The notes under the pieces are model-generated. The model searched no databases. It saw only the letters and a list, made by a program, of their open reading frames with translations, and was not told where the DNA came from. From Haloferax marisrubri (GTDB lineage: Archaea; Halobacteriota; Halobacteria; Halobacteriales; Haloferacaceae), in contig NZ_LOPW02000017.1 of NCBI RefSeq assembly GCF_001469875.2, positions 62,001 to 126,000 on the forward strand: a stretch of 64,000 bases of DNA, given 5' to 3'. Below, in pieces: positions 16,134 to 24,592 of the stretch (within the stretch, counting starts at the first letter, position 1; each line of letters opens with the position of its first letter). A program made the translations under genes and the position numbers.

Positions 16134-17228
16134 ATGAGCGTTCGAACGCGGGCGACCACGTGGTCGCTCGGCCTCTCCGGGCTCTTGCTTCTCGTCGTCG
16201 TCGTGAGCGCCGGCATCGGGGCCGTGACCATCCCGCCCCGGACCGTCGCCGCCATCCTCGCCGACGCGGTTCCCGTCCCCGTCGGCGTCTCTTTCGGCGG
16301 CGCGACGGTCCTCCCCGTCCTCGGGGCGGTCCCGACGCCGACGCTGGAGTTCGTCTCCCCGTTCGCGTTCTCCGTGCCGAGGCCCGCCCGCATCATCGTC
16401 CTCTCGGTCCGCCTGCCGCGCATCCTCCTCGCGGCGCTCGTCGGCTTCGCGCTCGCCACCGCGGGAACCGTGATGCAGGGCTTCTTCCGCAACCCGATGG
16501 CCGACCCCTCCATCGTCGGCGTCTCCTCGGGGGCCGCCGTCGGCGCGGTGGCGACCATCGTGCTGTCGCTTTCGATTCCGTTCGGTCTCGAGGGCGCGGC
16601 CTTCGTCAGCGCCGTCGTCACCGCCTTCGTCGTCTACCTCCTCGCCAGCGAGGACGGCCGGACGCCCGTGGCGACCCTGCTTCTCGCGGGCGTCGCCGTC
16701 CAGACGTTCCTCGGCGCAGTCATCTCGTTTCTCCTCCTCCAGAGCGGCGAGAGCCTCCGACAGGTCGTCTTCTGGCTCATGGGCCACCTCGCGGGCGCGA
16801 CGTGGAGCGAGGTCGGCATGCTCACCCTCGTCCTGCCGCTTCCCTTTCTCCTCCTCGTGGTCCACGCCCGCGACCTGAACGTCCTGCTGCTCGGCGAGGA
16901 GGACGCCCACGCCCTCGGCATCGAGGTCGAGCGGACGAAACAGCTACTCCTCGCCACCGCGAGCGTCGTCACCGCCGCGGCCGTCTCGGTCTCCGGCGTC
17001 ATCGGCTTCGTCGGCCTCGTCGTCCCCCACATGCTTCGGCTCCTCGTCGGCCCCGACCACCGGGTGTTGCTCCCGACGTCGGCGCTGGCGGGCGCGTCGT
17101 TCCTCGTCGCCACCGACACCGTCGCCCGCTCCGGCGGCGCGGAGATACCGGTCGGCGTCGTCACCGCCGCCGTGGGCGCGCCCTTCTTCCTCTACCTGCT
17201 CCGCACGCGGGAGGTGCGTTCGCCGTGA
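16134..17228 (+). CDS. btuC: Cobalamin ABC transporter permease
   Basis: The 364-residue FecCD-family permease has about ten helices and the family motifs SVRLPRILLAALVGFALATAG, MQGFFRNPMADPSIVGVSSG and SVSGVIGFVGLVVPHMLRL (coupling loop). ATG 16134 is 27 nt after the symmetric TATA. The stop overlaps the GTG of btuD (GTGA). Confidence 0.93.
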   Translation: MSVRTRATTWSLGLSGLLLLVVVVSAGIGAVTIPPRTVAAILADAVPVPVGVSFGGATVLPVLGAVPTPTLEFVSPFAFSVPRPARIIVLSVRLPRILLAALVGFALATAGTVMQGFFRNPMADPSIVGVSSGAAVGAVATIVLSLSIPFGLEGAAFVSAVVTAFVVYLLASEDGRTPVATLLLAGVAVQTFLGAVISFLLLQSGESLRQVVFWLMGHLAGATWSEVGMLTLVLPLPFLLLVVHARDLNVLLLGEEDAHALGIEVERTKQLLLATASVVTAAAVSVSGVIGFVGLVVPHMLRLLVGPDHRVLLPTSALAGASFLVATDTVARSGGAEIPVGVVTAAVGAPFFLYLLRTREVRSP

Positions 17229-18673
17229 GCGACTCCGACTCCGGTTCCGGCCCCTTCAGCGACGCCGACCCGGCGATTCGCCTCGACGGCGTCTCGCTCT
17301 CGCTCGGGGACACCCGGATTCTCGACTCCGTCTCAATCGACGTGGGCGAGGGCTCCTTCGTCGGACTCATCGGCCCCAACGGCGCGGGGAAGACGACGCT
17401 CCTCCGGACGCTCAACGGCGCGCTCGCGCCCGACGAGGGCGCGGTCCGCGTCGCCGGCGAGGACGTGCACGCCCTGTCGTCGAAGGCGGCGAGCAGGCTC
17501 GTGGCGACGGTCCCCCAGACCACGAGCGTCACCTTCGACTTCCCCGTCCGCGAGGTCGTCAAGATGGGCCGGACCCCGCACCGCGGGCGCTTCGAGGGCT
17601 GGCGCGAGCGCGACGACGCGGCCGTCGAATCCGCCATGCGCCGGACCGCCGTCGAGTCGCTCGCCGACCGGCCCGTCACGGCGGTCAGCGGCGGCGAGCG
17701 CCAGCGCGTCCTCATCGCCCGCGCGCTGGCACAGGAGACGCCCGTCCTGCTCCTCGACGAACCGACCGCCAGCCTCGACATCAACCACCAGGTCCGCACG
17801 CTCGAACTCGTCTCCGACCTCGTCGCGGACGGGACGACCGCGGTCGCGGCCATCCACGACCTCAACCTCGCGGCCCACTACTGCGACGCGCTCGTGCTCC
17901 TGTCGGGCGGGCGCATCCTCTCGGCGGGCGACCCCGCGACGGTGCTCACCGAGGGGAACCTGCGGGAGGCGTTCGACGCCGAGGCGGTCGTCTCGCGGCA
18001 CCCCGTCACCGGTTCGGTGTACGTGACCGCCCTCCCGCCGTCTTCGGACGACGCCAACGGCCGCGTCCACGTCGTCGGCGGGGGCGGCACCGGCGCGCGG
18101 GCGCTTCACCTGCTGTCGGCCGCCGGCTACGCGCTGTCCGCCGGCGCGCTCAACGAGGGCGACACCGACGCCGAGGCGGCCCGCCGGGTCGGCGCGGACC
18201 TCGTGACCGTGCCGCCGTACTCGCCGGTCGACGACGCCGCGCGGGCCGCGGTCGAATCGCGGGTCGAAGCCGCCGACGTGACCGTCGTCGCCGACGTGGA
18301 AGTCGGAGACGGCAACCTCGCCAACCTCGAAGCCGCGGCCGAGGCCGACCGCCTCGTCCTCGTCGAGGAGCGCCCGTTCACCGAGCGGAACTACGCCGGG
18401 GACGACGGTTTCGCGGTCTACGAGCGCCTGCGGGAGCACGGGCAGGTGGTCGAACCGGACGACCTGCTCTCGGTCGTCGGCGAACTCGCCTGTGACTCGT
18501 TCCGCGAGCGCGATGACAGTACGGCCGACTCCGGCTCCGGCTCAGGCCCCGACTCCGACTCCGATTCCGGCGAGGGCGGTTCGAGCGCCGACGACGCCCC
18601 CGAAACCGACGCCGAATCGACCGACGACGACGCCGTCGGCGACGGCCGAGCGGCCGACTTGTTCTCCGGTTAA
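17225..18673 (+). CDS. btuD: Cobalamin ABC transporter ATPase with a C-terminal Rossmann-like domain
   Basis: The 482-residue protein starts at GTG 17225, overlapping the btuC stop. Residues 18-260 form the ATPase: Walker A GPNGAGKTT (50-58), Q-loop VPQTTS, signature SGGERQR, Walker B LLLLDEP-type with TASLD, and H-loop HDLN. Residues about 278-425 add a second domain beginning with the nucleotide-binding-like VHVVGGGGTGARAL and containing EERPFTERNY. An acidic Ser/Asp tail follows. The plain BtuD family is about 250 residues, so the extension is a real fusion whose function is unknown; regulation by nucleotide or corrinoid is possible. Confidence 0.9.
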   Translation: MSDSDSGSGPFSDADPAIRLDGVSLSLGDTRILDSVSIDVGEGSFVGLIGPNGAGKTTLLRTLNGALAPDEGAVRVAGEDVHALSSKAASRLVATVPQTTSVTFDFPVREVVKMGRTPHRGRFEGWRERDDAAVESAMRRTAVESLADRPVTAVSGGERQRVLIARALAQETPVLLLDEPTASLDINHQVRTLELVSDLVADGTTAVAAIHDLNLAAHYCDALVLLSGGRILSAGDPATVLTEGNLREAFDAEAVVSRHPVTGSVYVTALPPSSDDANGRVHVVGGGGTGARALHLLSAAGYALSAGALNEGDTDAEAARRVGADLVTVPPYSPVDDAARAAVESRVEAADVTVVADVEVGDGNLANLEAAAEADRLVLVEERPFTERNYAGDDGFAVYERLREHGQVVEPDDLLSVVGELACDSFRERDDSTADSGSGSGPDSDSDSGEGGSSADDAPETDAESTDDDAVGDGRAADLFSG

Positions 18674-18698
18674 GCTGTCGTTGCACAGCGCTACGCAC

Positions 18699-18710
18699 AG
18701 CATATTCAAG
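18699..18710 (+). promoter_or_regulatory. Promoter region of cetZ
   Basis: GCATATTCAAGG is a TATA-like box about 53 nt before the ATG. Unlike most genes here this leaves a ~25-nt leader, and GAGAGGAA just before the ATG at 18757 can serve as a Shine-Dalgarno sequence. Confidence 0.4.
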
Positions 18711-18756
18711 GCGTGAGCGCGCGTCTAGTGGTTCGATTTCTGAGAGGAACACGGAC

Positions 18757-19926
18757 ATGAAACTCGCACTCATCGGTATCGGACAGGCAGGCGGCAAGGT
18801 CGTCGACGCCCTCGTCGACTACGAGCGACAGGCGAAGACGGGGTTCGTCGTGGACGCCATCGCCGTCAACACGGCTCGCGCGGACCTCCGAGGGCTCCGA
18901 AACGTCCCCGAGTCGCGGCAGGTGCTCGTCGGCCTGACGCGCGTCAAGGGCCACGGCGTCGGCGCGGACAACGAACTCGGCGCGGAGGTGACCGCGGAGG
19001 ACGTGGGCGACGTGCTTTCGATGGTCGACGACCTCCCGGTCCACGAGATAGACGCCTTTCTCGTCGTCGCCGGCCTCGGCGGCGGCACTGGGTCGGGCGG
19101 CGCGCCCGTCGTCGCGCGCGAACTGAAGCACATCTACACCGAACCCGTCTACGGGCTCGGCATCCTCCCCGCGCGGGACGAGGGCGGCATCTACACGCTG
19201 AACGCCGCGCGGTCGCTCCAGACGTTCGTCCGCGAGGTGGACAACCTCATCGTCTTCGACAACGACGCCTGGCGGAAGACCGGCGAGTCGCTCGAAGCCG
19301 GTTACGGCAGTCTCAACGCCGAACTCGCCCGCCGTCTCGGCGTGCTGTTCAGCGCCGGCGAGGGCGACGGCTCCGGCGCGGTTGCGGAGTCCGTCGTGGA
19401 CGCCTCCGAGATAATCAACACGCTCGGGAGCGGCGGCATCTCGACTATCGGCTACGCCGCCGTCGAACTCGACCGCCCGAAGCGCGGCCTGTTCTCCCGG
19501 CTCTCCGGCGGGAAGGCCGACGCCGAGGACGGCGGCGACTCGACGAACCGAATCACCAGCCTCGTGCGCCGCGCCGCGCTCGGCCGGCTCACGATGCCCT
19601 GCGAGATTGCCGGCGCTGAGCGCGGCCTCGTCGTCGTCGCCGGCCCGTCGGACGTGCTCTCGCGCCGCGGCATCGAGCGCGCGCGGACGTGGCTCGAAGA
19701 CGAGACCGGGACGATGGAGATTCGCGGCGGCGACTACCCCGTCGGGTCGAACTTCGTCGCCGCGGTCGTGCTCCTGTCGGGCGTCTACGACGTGCCGCGG
19801 GTGAAGGAACTGCAGGCGGTCGCCATCGAGACCCAACGCGACATGCTCGCCAAGCGCGAGTCGAGCGCGGCGTCGCTCGACGACCTCATTTCGACCGGCG
19901 ACGACCACATCGACCCGCTGTTCTGA
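18757..19926 (+). CDS. CetZ-family tubulin-like GTPase
   Basis: The 389-residue protein has GIGQAGGKVVDAL at 7-19, the tubulin signature GGGTGSG at 108-114 and NAARSLQTF in the nucleotide region. The start, the GVGADNELGAE segment and the lack of an FtsZ C-terminal tail place it in the archaeal CetZ family rather than FtsZ1/FtsZ2. CetZ proteins control cell shape and motility in Haloferax; there are several paralogues and I cannot say which this is. It stands alone, followed by a separate promoter. Confidence 0.9.
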   Translation: MKLALIGIGQAGGKVVDALVDYERQAKTGFVVDAIAVNTARADLRGLRNVPESRQVLVGLTRVKGHGVGADNELGAEVTAEDVGDVLSMVDDLPVHEIDAFLVVAGLGGGTGSGGAPVVARELKHIYTEPVYGLGILPARDEGGIYTLNAARSLQTFVREVDNLIVFDNDAWRKTGESLEAGYGSLNAELARRLGVLFSAGEGDGSGAVAESVVDASEIINTLGSGGISTIGYAAVELDRPKRGLFSRLSGGKADAEDGGDSTNRITSLVRRAALGRLTMPCEIAGAERGLVVVAGPSDVLSRRGIERARTWLEDETGTMEIRGGDYPVGSNFVAAVVLLSGVYDVPRVKELQAVAIETQRDMLAKRESSAASLDDLISTGDDHIDPLF

Positions 19927-20000
19927 GCCTCTCGGGCGCGGTTTCTCTCGCCCCCGGCGACGGGGAAGGGTCATAGTGCCGCGGTACCAACTGACGAACG

Positions 20001-20699
20001 ATGGCCGAGTACCCGCTGAAACAACGGTTCGTGCTCGACACCTCGCTGTTTCTCTCCGAGGAGATTCGAGACGACGACGAGACGTTCGAGGAGGGAATCG
20101 AACGGCTCCTCGACACCATCGCCGCCGCGCGGCTGGACCTGAACATCTCGTGTTACATGCCGCCTTCCATCGCCGCGGAACTGGAACACATCCTGCGCGA
20201 GCGCGGCGTCTCGGAGGACGTACTCGGCAAACTCGACACGTGGGTCATCAAGAAACACCCCGACCGCTACGAGGTGTACATCCCCGCGGAGGTCGTCTAC
20301 CGCTTCATCGACGAGATGTCCGACCGGGTCAACCGCGGCCTCCGCGTCTCCGAGAAGGCCGTCCGCAAGGCCGAGGAGTCGAAACAGCGGTCCAACGGGG
20401 GGTCGAAGCTCTCCGACGTGGACAAGGTCATCTCCGACCTCCGCGAGGACTACCGCGGCGCGCTCAGACAGGGCGTCCTCGACTCCCGCGAGGACTTCGA
20501 CCTCCTCATCCTCGCCCGCGAACTCAACGCCGGCGTCGTCACCGAAGACACCGGCATCATCAGTTGGGCCGCCGACTTCGGCCTTCGAAACCTCCGCGGG
20601 CGGGCGTTTCCGACCCTCTTAGAAGAGTACCTCATGGCGCTCGACAGTCCGCGCCCGTGGAGCAGGAACGACGACGGCGTCGACGCCGACCGACTGTAA
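20001..20699 (+). CDS. RNA ligase partner protein, PIN domain
   Basis: The 232-residue protein has a PIN-type acidic site: LDTSLF near the N-terminus (Asp14), [35 protein letters not shown]. The overall sequence matches the archaeal RNA ligase partner family (UPF0278). In many archaea it accompanies an Rnl3-type RNA ligase; no ligase gene is adjacent here. It is probably an RNA nuclease. A CATAGT box precedes the ATG by about 27 nt. Confidence 0.85.
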   Translation: MAEYPLKQRFVLDTSLFLSEEIRDDDETFEEGIERLLDTIAAARLDLNISCYMPPSIAAELEHILRERGVSEDVLGKLDTWVIKKHPDRYEVYIPAEVVYRFIDEMSDRVNRGLRVSEKAVRKAEESKQRSNGGSKLSDVDKVISDLREDYRGALRQGVLDSREDFDLLILARELNAGVVTEDTGIISWAADFGLRNLRGRAFPTLLEEYLMALDSPRPWSRNDDGVDADRL

Positions 20700-20707
20700 C
20701 GCCGCGC

Positions 20708-20908
20708 TTACTCCATCGAGTCGAGTTCGACGAAGCTCCCCTCGAACGCCGAAATCCATCGAGTCAGCTGTTCTTCGGGCGTCGCGTCGACCGGGTAAAT
20801 CGTGCACTCCTCGCGGCCGTCGGGATGGGTAGTCAGCCGAGACGCGAGCCGCGGGCGCACGGGGTGTTCCCTCCCCGAATCCGGCGGATGTGCTGGTTCT
20901 GACCCCAT
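20708..20908 (-). CDS. Small DUF7511-like protein coupled to the HTH gene
   Basis: The 66-residue protein begins MGSEPAHPPDSGREH and has the core TTHPDGREECTIYPVDATPEEQLTRW followed by ISAFEGSFVEL. This short beta-alpha core recurs next to haloarchaeal HTH genes (I recall it as DUF7511). Its ATG overlaps the stop of the HTH gene by one nucleotide (TAATG), so both are made together and may interact. Function unknown. Confidence 0.7.
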   Translation of the reverse strand: MGSEPAHPPDSGREHPVRPRLASRLTTHPDGREECTIYPVDATPEEQLTRWISAFEGSFVELDSME

Positions 20909-21255
20909 TAGCGGTCCCCGCCGAGGGCGACTTCCAGCCCCCGGTCGTCGCTCAGCGAGACTGTGACCGACTCGACGTTCGACCGGTACTGGTTGGTGTG
21001 CGTCCCGTTCGCCCGCAGTTGGAGCGTCTCGTCGAGCAACGCCGCCTCCGAGAGCTGTTCGACCTTCCGGTAGGTCGTCGACAGCGGCACGTCGCACGCC
21101 TCGGAGAGGTCCTGTGCGGTCATCGGCTCGGTCGCGCCCTGCAGGGTCGTGAGAATCTGCCGGCACGCGCGGTCCGAGAGCGCTTCCAGCACCTGTTCCG
21201 CCTCTAGTTCGGCGGGCTTCGGTCCGGTCGGCTTGCGTCTGAGGCCGGTCTGCAT
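20908..21255 (-). CDS. Winged-helix transcriptional regulator, ArsR-like
   Basis: The 115-residue protein has a winged helix at about 25-80: ALSDRACRQILTTLQGA, MTAQDLSEACDVPLSTTYRKVEQL (recognition helix), then NQYRSNVESVTVSLSD, which ends in a short strand pair. The ATG at 21255 is preferred to a GTG two codons earlier. It is first in a two-gene operon with the 66-aa protein and is divergent from the Bat-type regulator at 21439. The shared 180-bp gap carries several TATA-like boxes. Confidence 0.8.
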   Translation of the reverse strand: MQTGLRRKPTGPKPAELEAEQVLEALSDRACRQILTTLQGATEPMTAQDLSEACDVPLSTTYRKVEQLSEAALLDETLQLRANGTHTNQYRSNVESVTVSLSDDRGLEVALGGDR

Positions 21256-21300
21256 GCTCACCCGTAGATTCGCCCGCGTCGCCCGTCGAAGGGCACCCAG

Positions 21301-21320
21301 AATATACAGGGCGCTTTATA
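21301..21320 (-). promoter_or_regulatory. TATA-like boxes for the minus-strand HTH operon
   Basis: Minus-strand TATAAAG (21314-21320) and TATATT (21301-21306) lie 46-65 nt before the ATG at 21255, leaving a short leader. Confidence 0.35.
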
Positions 21321-21375
21321 GCCTCGGCGACCGGCCGCGGGCCGCGTGGCGACGAGGGGCGGGGGAAACGAACCA

Positions 21376-21412
21376 CAATATAAAGGCCCGGTGTATCGGG
21401 GGTGTTTATATC
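21376..21412 (+). promoter_or_regulatory. Two TATA-like boxes for the Bat-type regulator
   Basis: CAATATAAAG (21376-21385) and GTTTATATC (21404-21412) both precede the ATG at 21439; the second, centred 31 nt upstream, fits a leaderless start. Confidence 0.45.
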
Positions 21413-21438
21413 AGGGGCTGGAGCGACTGCATACTCTT

Positions 21439-22080
21439 ATGACGAGCGCAGCGGGTATCAGAGCGGAGTTGAAGGTGACGGGGCCGGATGGCTGTCCCGT
21501 CGCGACCGTCTCCGAGGGCGACACCTCGGGCTACGCGCTCTCGCGGAGCATGGCTCCAAACGAGCGCGGGTCGGTCATAGAGGAGTTCGTCTTCGACGAC
21601 GACACCGACGTCCCCGAGGAGATGGAACAGCTGTTCGAGTACGGCGACGGCAGCGTCTACCGGTTCGACCGCGAGGGGGGCATCGGCTGTCCCTGCGAGC
21701 GCGTCGAGGCGTTCGACTGCCCGGTCGTGGACGTGCAGACGCGCGACGGCGCGCTGTTTCTGACCTTCCACGCGCCCGACGTGGAGACGCTCCGCGACGT
21801 GGTCGCCTCCCTCCGGGAGTCGTCGGGCTCCGTGGACGTGCGCCGACTGCTCCAGTCGTCGTCCGACGAGTCGCGGGACCTCGTGTTGGTCGAACGCGGC
21901 CAACTCACCGACCGCCAGCGCGAGGTGTTGGAGACGGCCCACGAGATGGGTTACTTCGACCACCCGCGGCGCGCCAACAAAGGCGAGGTCGCCACCGAAC
22001 TCGGCATCACGACCTCGACGTTCTCCGAGCACCTCGCCATGGCGCAAAAGAAGCTCATGGGTGCCATTCTCCAGGAGTGA
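21439..22080 (+). CDS. Bat-type (HTH_10) transcriptional regulator
   Basis: The 213-residue protein has a C-terminal bacterio-opsin-activator HTH: LTDRQREVLETAHEMGYFDHPRRANKGEVATELGITTSTFSEHLAMAQKKLM (about 153-205). The N-terminal 150 residues have conserved Cys in GGIGCPCERVEAFDCPVVDV, which could bind a metal or sense redox state. The family controls phototrophy, gas vesicle and stress genes, but the target is not evident. A 44-aa zinc-finger gene follows ~95 nt downstream on the same strand. Confidence 0.85.
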   Translation: MTSAAGIRAELKVTGPDGCPVATVSEGDTSGYALSRSMAPNERGSVIEEFVFDDDTDVPEEMEQLFEYGDGSVYRFDREGGIGCPCERVEAFDCPVVDVQTRDGALFLTFHAPDVETLRDVVASLRESSGSVDVRRLLQSSSDESRDLVLVERGQLTDRQREVLETAHEMGYFDHPRRANKGEVATELGITTSTFSEHLAMAQKKLMGAILQE

Positions 22081-22174
22081 CGAGATGAGACGTGTCGATG
22101 GGGTATCAGTCCCCCCCGAATGCAGGGTGCGCCCCCTCGGGCCTCCGCGGCGTACCACTAACCGGTGAGCAACG

Positions 22175-22309
22175 ATGCGCGAGTTCGACGTGACCTGTCC
22201 CGAGTGCGGCGAGCGCTACCGGGTCAACGAGCCGATGATGCGGACACTCCGGGAGACCGGTTGTGTCCTCTGTACCGCGCCGCTGAACGACGCCCTCCGG
22301 TCCGCGTGA
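22175..22309 (+). CDS. 44-residue zinc-finger micro-protein
   Basis: The ATG at 22175 opens a 44-residue frame starting MREFDVTCPECGERYRV and ending at TGA 22307-22309. It has CPECG followed 24 residues later by GCVLC, the CxxC...CxxC pattern of haloarchaeal one-domain zinc-finger proteins. A GGTGAG Shine-Dalgarno-like site lies 6 nt before the ATG. It probably follows the Bat-type regulator in one transcript. Confidence 0.75.
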   Translation: MREFDVTCPECGERYRVNEPMMRTLRETGCVLCTAPLNDALRSA

Positions 22310-22384
22310 CGCCGACGCCGGCCGGCCTGCCCGCGGACTGAGGGGTTCACTCGCCCGCGACGACGCGAGCGCGACGACGGACGC

Positions 22385-22897
22385 TTACTCGACGACGACG
22401 ACGCCGACCATGCCGAGCGTCTCGTGCGGCACGCAGACGTACTTGTACTCGCCGGACTCCTCGAACGTGTACTCGAACGTGTGACCCTCCGAGACGGTGA
22501 GTTCCGACTCGAACAGGCCGTCTTCGCGGTTGACGACGTTGTGGGTGCCGCCGTTGCCGGTCCACTCCCAGACGACCGTCGTCCCCGGCGAGACCTGCAC
22601 CGCGGCCGGGGCGAACGCGTAGCCGCCGCCGTTGCCGGCCGCGCCGACCGCGACCGTGACGGTGTCCTGTCCGGTCAGGTCGTGGACGCCGTCGTAGTTC
22701 CCCGTCCGGTCGAACCAGCCGTCGAAGTCCCGCATCTCGTGTTCAGAGGTGCCTTCCCCGTCGGCGGAGCCGTCGCCGTCCCCGCCCGCGCCGCCGGAGC
22801 CGTCGCCGGACGAACTCGAACAGCCCGCCAGAAGCGCGATACCTGTCGAAGCCGCCGTTGCGTGGAGAAACGACCGCCGGGAGACCCGTTGCGTCAT
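22385..22897 (-). CDS. Halocyanin, Tat-exported lipoprotein blue copper protein
   Basis: The 170-residue protein has a Tat motif SRRSFL, a lipobox LLAGC (Cys about 26) and a Gly/Asp/Ser linker, followed by a plastocyanin-like domain. Copper ligands are readable: His in GGTHNVV, then Cys-His-Met in YVCVPHETLGM. It would carry electrons at the outer face of the membrane. It is divergent from the small rSAM-partner gene. Confidence 0.92.
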   Translation of the reverse strand: MTQRVSRRSFLHATAASTGIALLAGCSSSSGDGSGGAGGDGDGSADGEGTSEHEMRDFDGWFDRTGNYDGVHDLTGQDTVTVAVGAAGNGGGYAFAPAAVQVSPGTTVVWEWTGNGGTHNVVNREDGLFESELTVSEGHTFEYTFEESGEYKYVCVPHETLGMVGVVVVE

Positions 22898-22997
22898 TAG
22901 CTGGCGCTAGTGAGTGGCCGAACAAGTCGAAAGCTTCGATTCCCACGCGCTGAAAACGGGCGAAACGAGCGTGGCCGTCCCGCCCGAAGGCGACGGC

Positions 22998-23315
22998 ATG
23001 GACGACGACGACCCGAGGCGACGACCGCGAATCGACGGCAGCCGCCAGTGGGAAGTGTTCTACCGCGACGCGTCGGCCGAGCCGATGCGCCACGTCGGGA
23101 GCGTGAGCGCGCCCTCCGAGGACCTCGCGACCGAGCAGGCGCGAACGCTGTTCGGCGACGGCGACGCGGACCTCTGGCTCGCGCCGGCCGACGAGTTCCT
23201 CCGTCTCGGCGGGAACGACCTCGCGGCGAAGGGCGAGGGGTCGAGCGGCGGGGCGGAGAACCGTGACGCCGGGGGAGACGCCCGCGGTGCCGAAAACGGG
23301 GTGTCGGCCGAGTGA
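22998..23315 (+). CDS. rSAM-partnered small protein (Htur_1727-like)
   Basis: The 105-residue protein has a compact N-terminal half (RRRPRIDGSRQWEVFYRDASAE, then RHVGSVSAPSEDLATEQARTLFGDGDADLWLAPADEFLRL) and a Gly/Glu/Ala-rich tail. I recall this family from haloarchaea, always beside a radical SAM/SPASM gene, named Htur_1727 and once proposed as a RiPP precursor. ATG 22998 is chosen because upstream residues do not resemble the family. The stop overlaps the GTG of the rSAM gene (GTGA), so they are translationally coupled. Confidence 0.75.
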   Translation: MDDDDPRRRPRIDGSRQWEVFYRDASAEPMRHVGSVSAPSEDLATEQARTLFGDGDADLWLAPADEFLRLGGNDLAAKGEGSSGGAENRDAGGDARGAENGVSAE

Positions 23316-24520
23316 TTTCCATCAGCAAACTCCTCTGCGGACAGGGCGCAGAGGGTGACGGCCTCCGCTACGACGACCCCGACGCCGACATCGACCAGAT
23401 ACGCGAGGAGAAACAGAAACGCCCGGTCGTGGTCTGGAACACGACGCGGCGCTGTAACCTCTACTGCGAACACTGCTACGCCGGGGCCGACCTCGACCCC
23501 GCGCAGGGCGAACTCTCGACCGCCGAGGCGAAGGGGCTCATCGACGACCTCGCGGCCTACGACGTGCCGGTGCTCCTGTTTTCGGGGGGCGAACCGCTCG
23601 TCCGCGAAGACCTCGTCGAACTCGTCGATTACGCGACCGACGCCGGCATCCGGGCGGTGCTTTCGACCAACGGGACGCTCATCACCGAGGAGAAGGCGCG
23701 CGCGCTCCGCGACGCCGGACTCTCCTACGCCGGCGTCTCGGTCGACGGGTTAGAAGAGCGCAACGACCGCTTCCGCGGGAAAGACGGCGCGTTCGACGCC
23801 GCCGTCCGCGGCATCGAAAACTGCCTGTCCGTGGGGCTCAAAACCGGCCTCCGGTACACCATCACCGAGCACAACGCCGCCGACATGGAGGACGTGGTTG
23901 ACCTGCTGTACGACGTGGGCGTCGACCGCTTCTGTTTCTACCACCTCGACTACGGCGGCCGCGGCGGCGACATCGCCGACGCCGACCTCGACGACGAGGC
24001 CCAGCGCCGCGCCGTCCGCCGGCTGTTCGACATGACCCGCGAGTACCACGCCGAGGGCGAGGAGATAGAGACGCTTCTGGTCGGCAACTACGCCGACTCC
24101 GCCTACGTGGTCGAGTACGCCGAAGACGAACTCGGACGCGACCACGCCGAGCGGATTCACCAGTATCTCCGCGTCAACGGCGGCGACCCGACCGGCGAGC
24201 GCGTCGCCGACGTGGACTACCGCGGCGACGTCCATCTCACGCAGTTCTGGCAGGGCTACAGCCTCGGCAACGTCCGGGACCGCCCGTTCGGCGACATCTG
24301 GGACGACGAGTCGAACCCGCTTCTCGCCAAACTCCGCGAGCGGGAAGCACACCTGACCGGCAAGTGCGCGACCTGCCAGTATCAGGACGTCTGCCGCGGC
24401 TCCTCGCGGCTTCGGTCGCTCGCGGCGACGGGCGAACTGTTCGGGCCCGACCCGCAGTGTTACCTGACGCCCGACGAGCGCGGCGCGGGTGCCGACGCGA
24501 GCCCGGGCGCGGCCGACTGA
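23312..24520 (+). CDS. ahbD: Radical SAM/SPASM protein, probable AhbD-type heme synthase
   Basis: The 402-residue protein starts at GTG 23312 (MISISKLLCG) and has the radical SAM cluster motif CNLYCEHC (Cys48, 52, 55), GGEPLVREDL and a C-terminal SPASM-type Cys cluster (CATCQYQDVCRG ... PQCYL). The N-terminal ISKLLCG followed by RPVVVWNTTRRCNL resembles AhbD, which converts Fe-coproporphyrin III to heme b in archaea. The coupling to a small Htur_1727-like protein leaves a peptide-maturase role possible. No other ahb gene is adjacent, so the pathway assignment rests on sequence memory. Confidence 0.7.
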   Translation: MISISKLLCGQGAEGDGLRYDDPDADIDQIREEKQKRPVVVWNTTRRCNLYCEHCYAGADLDPAQGELSTAEAKGLIDDLAAYDVPVLLFSGGEPLVREDLVELVDYATDAGIRAVLSTNGTLITEEKARALRDAGLSYAGVSVDGLEERNDRFRGKDGAFDAAVRGIENCLSVGLKTGLRYTITEHNAADMEDVVDLLYDVGVDRFCFYHLDYGGRGGDIADADLDDEAQRRAVRRLFDMTREYHAEGEEIETLLVGNYADSAYVVEYAEDELGRDHAERIHQYLRVNGGDPTGERVADVDYRGDVHLTQFWQGYSLGNVRDRPFGDIWDDESNPLLAKLREREAHLTGKCATCQYQDVCRGSSRLRSLAATGELFGPDPQCYLTPDERGAGADASPGAAD

Positions 24521-24562
24521 GCCGACCACGCACCCTTTCACCCGCTGGGAACGCTCCGTACG

Positions 24563-24570
24563 CTTATTTT
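24563..24570 (+). promoter_or_regulatory. TATA-like box for the 61-aa membrane protein
   Basis: CTTATTTT is centred about 27 nt before the ATG at 24593, supporting transcription independent of the rSAM gene. Confidence 0.4.
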
Positions 24571-24592
24571 TCGCCGAGTCCAACCGCGGGGT

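Noticed and set aside
16127..17224. 848-residue fusion of permease antiframe and BtuD
   Set aside because: The first part is another frame of btuC; the ATPase starts at GTG 17225 with a GTGA overlap.
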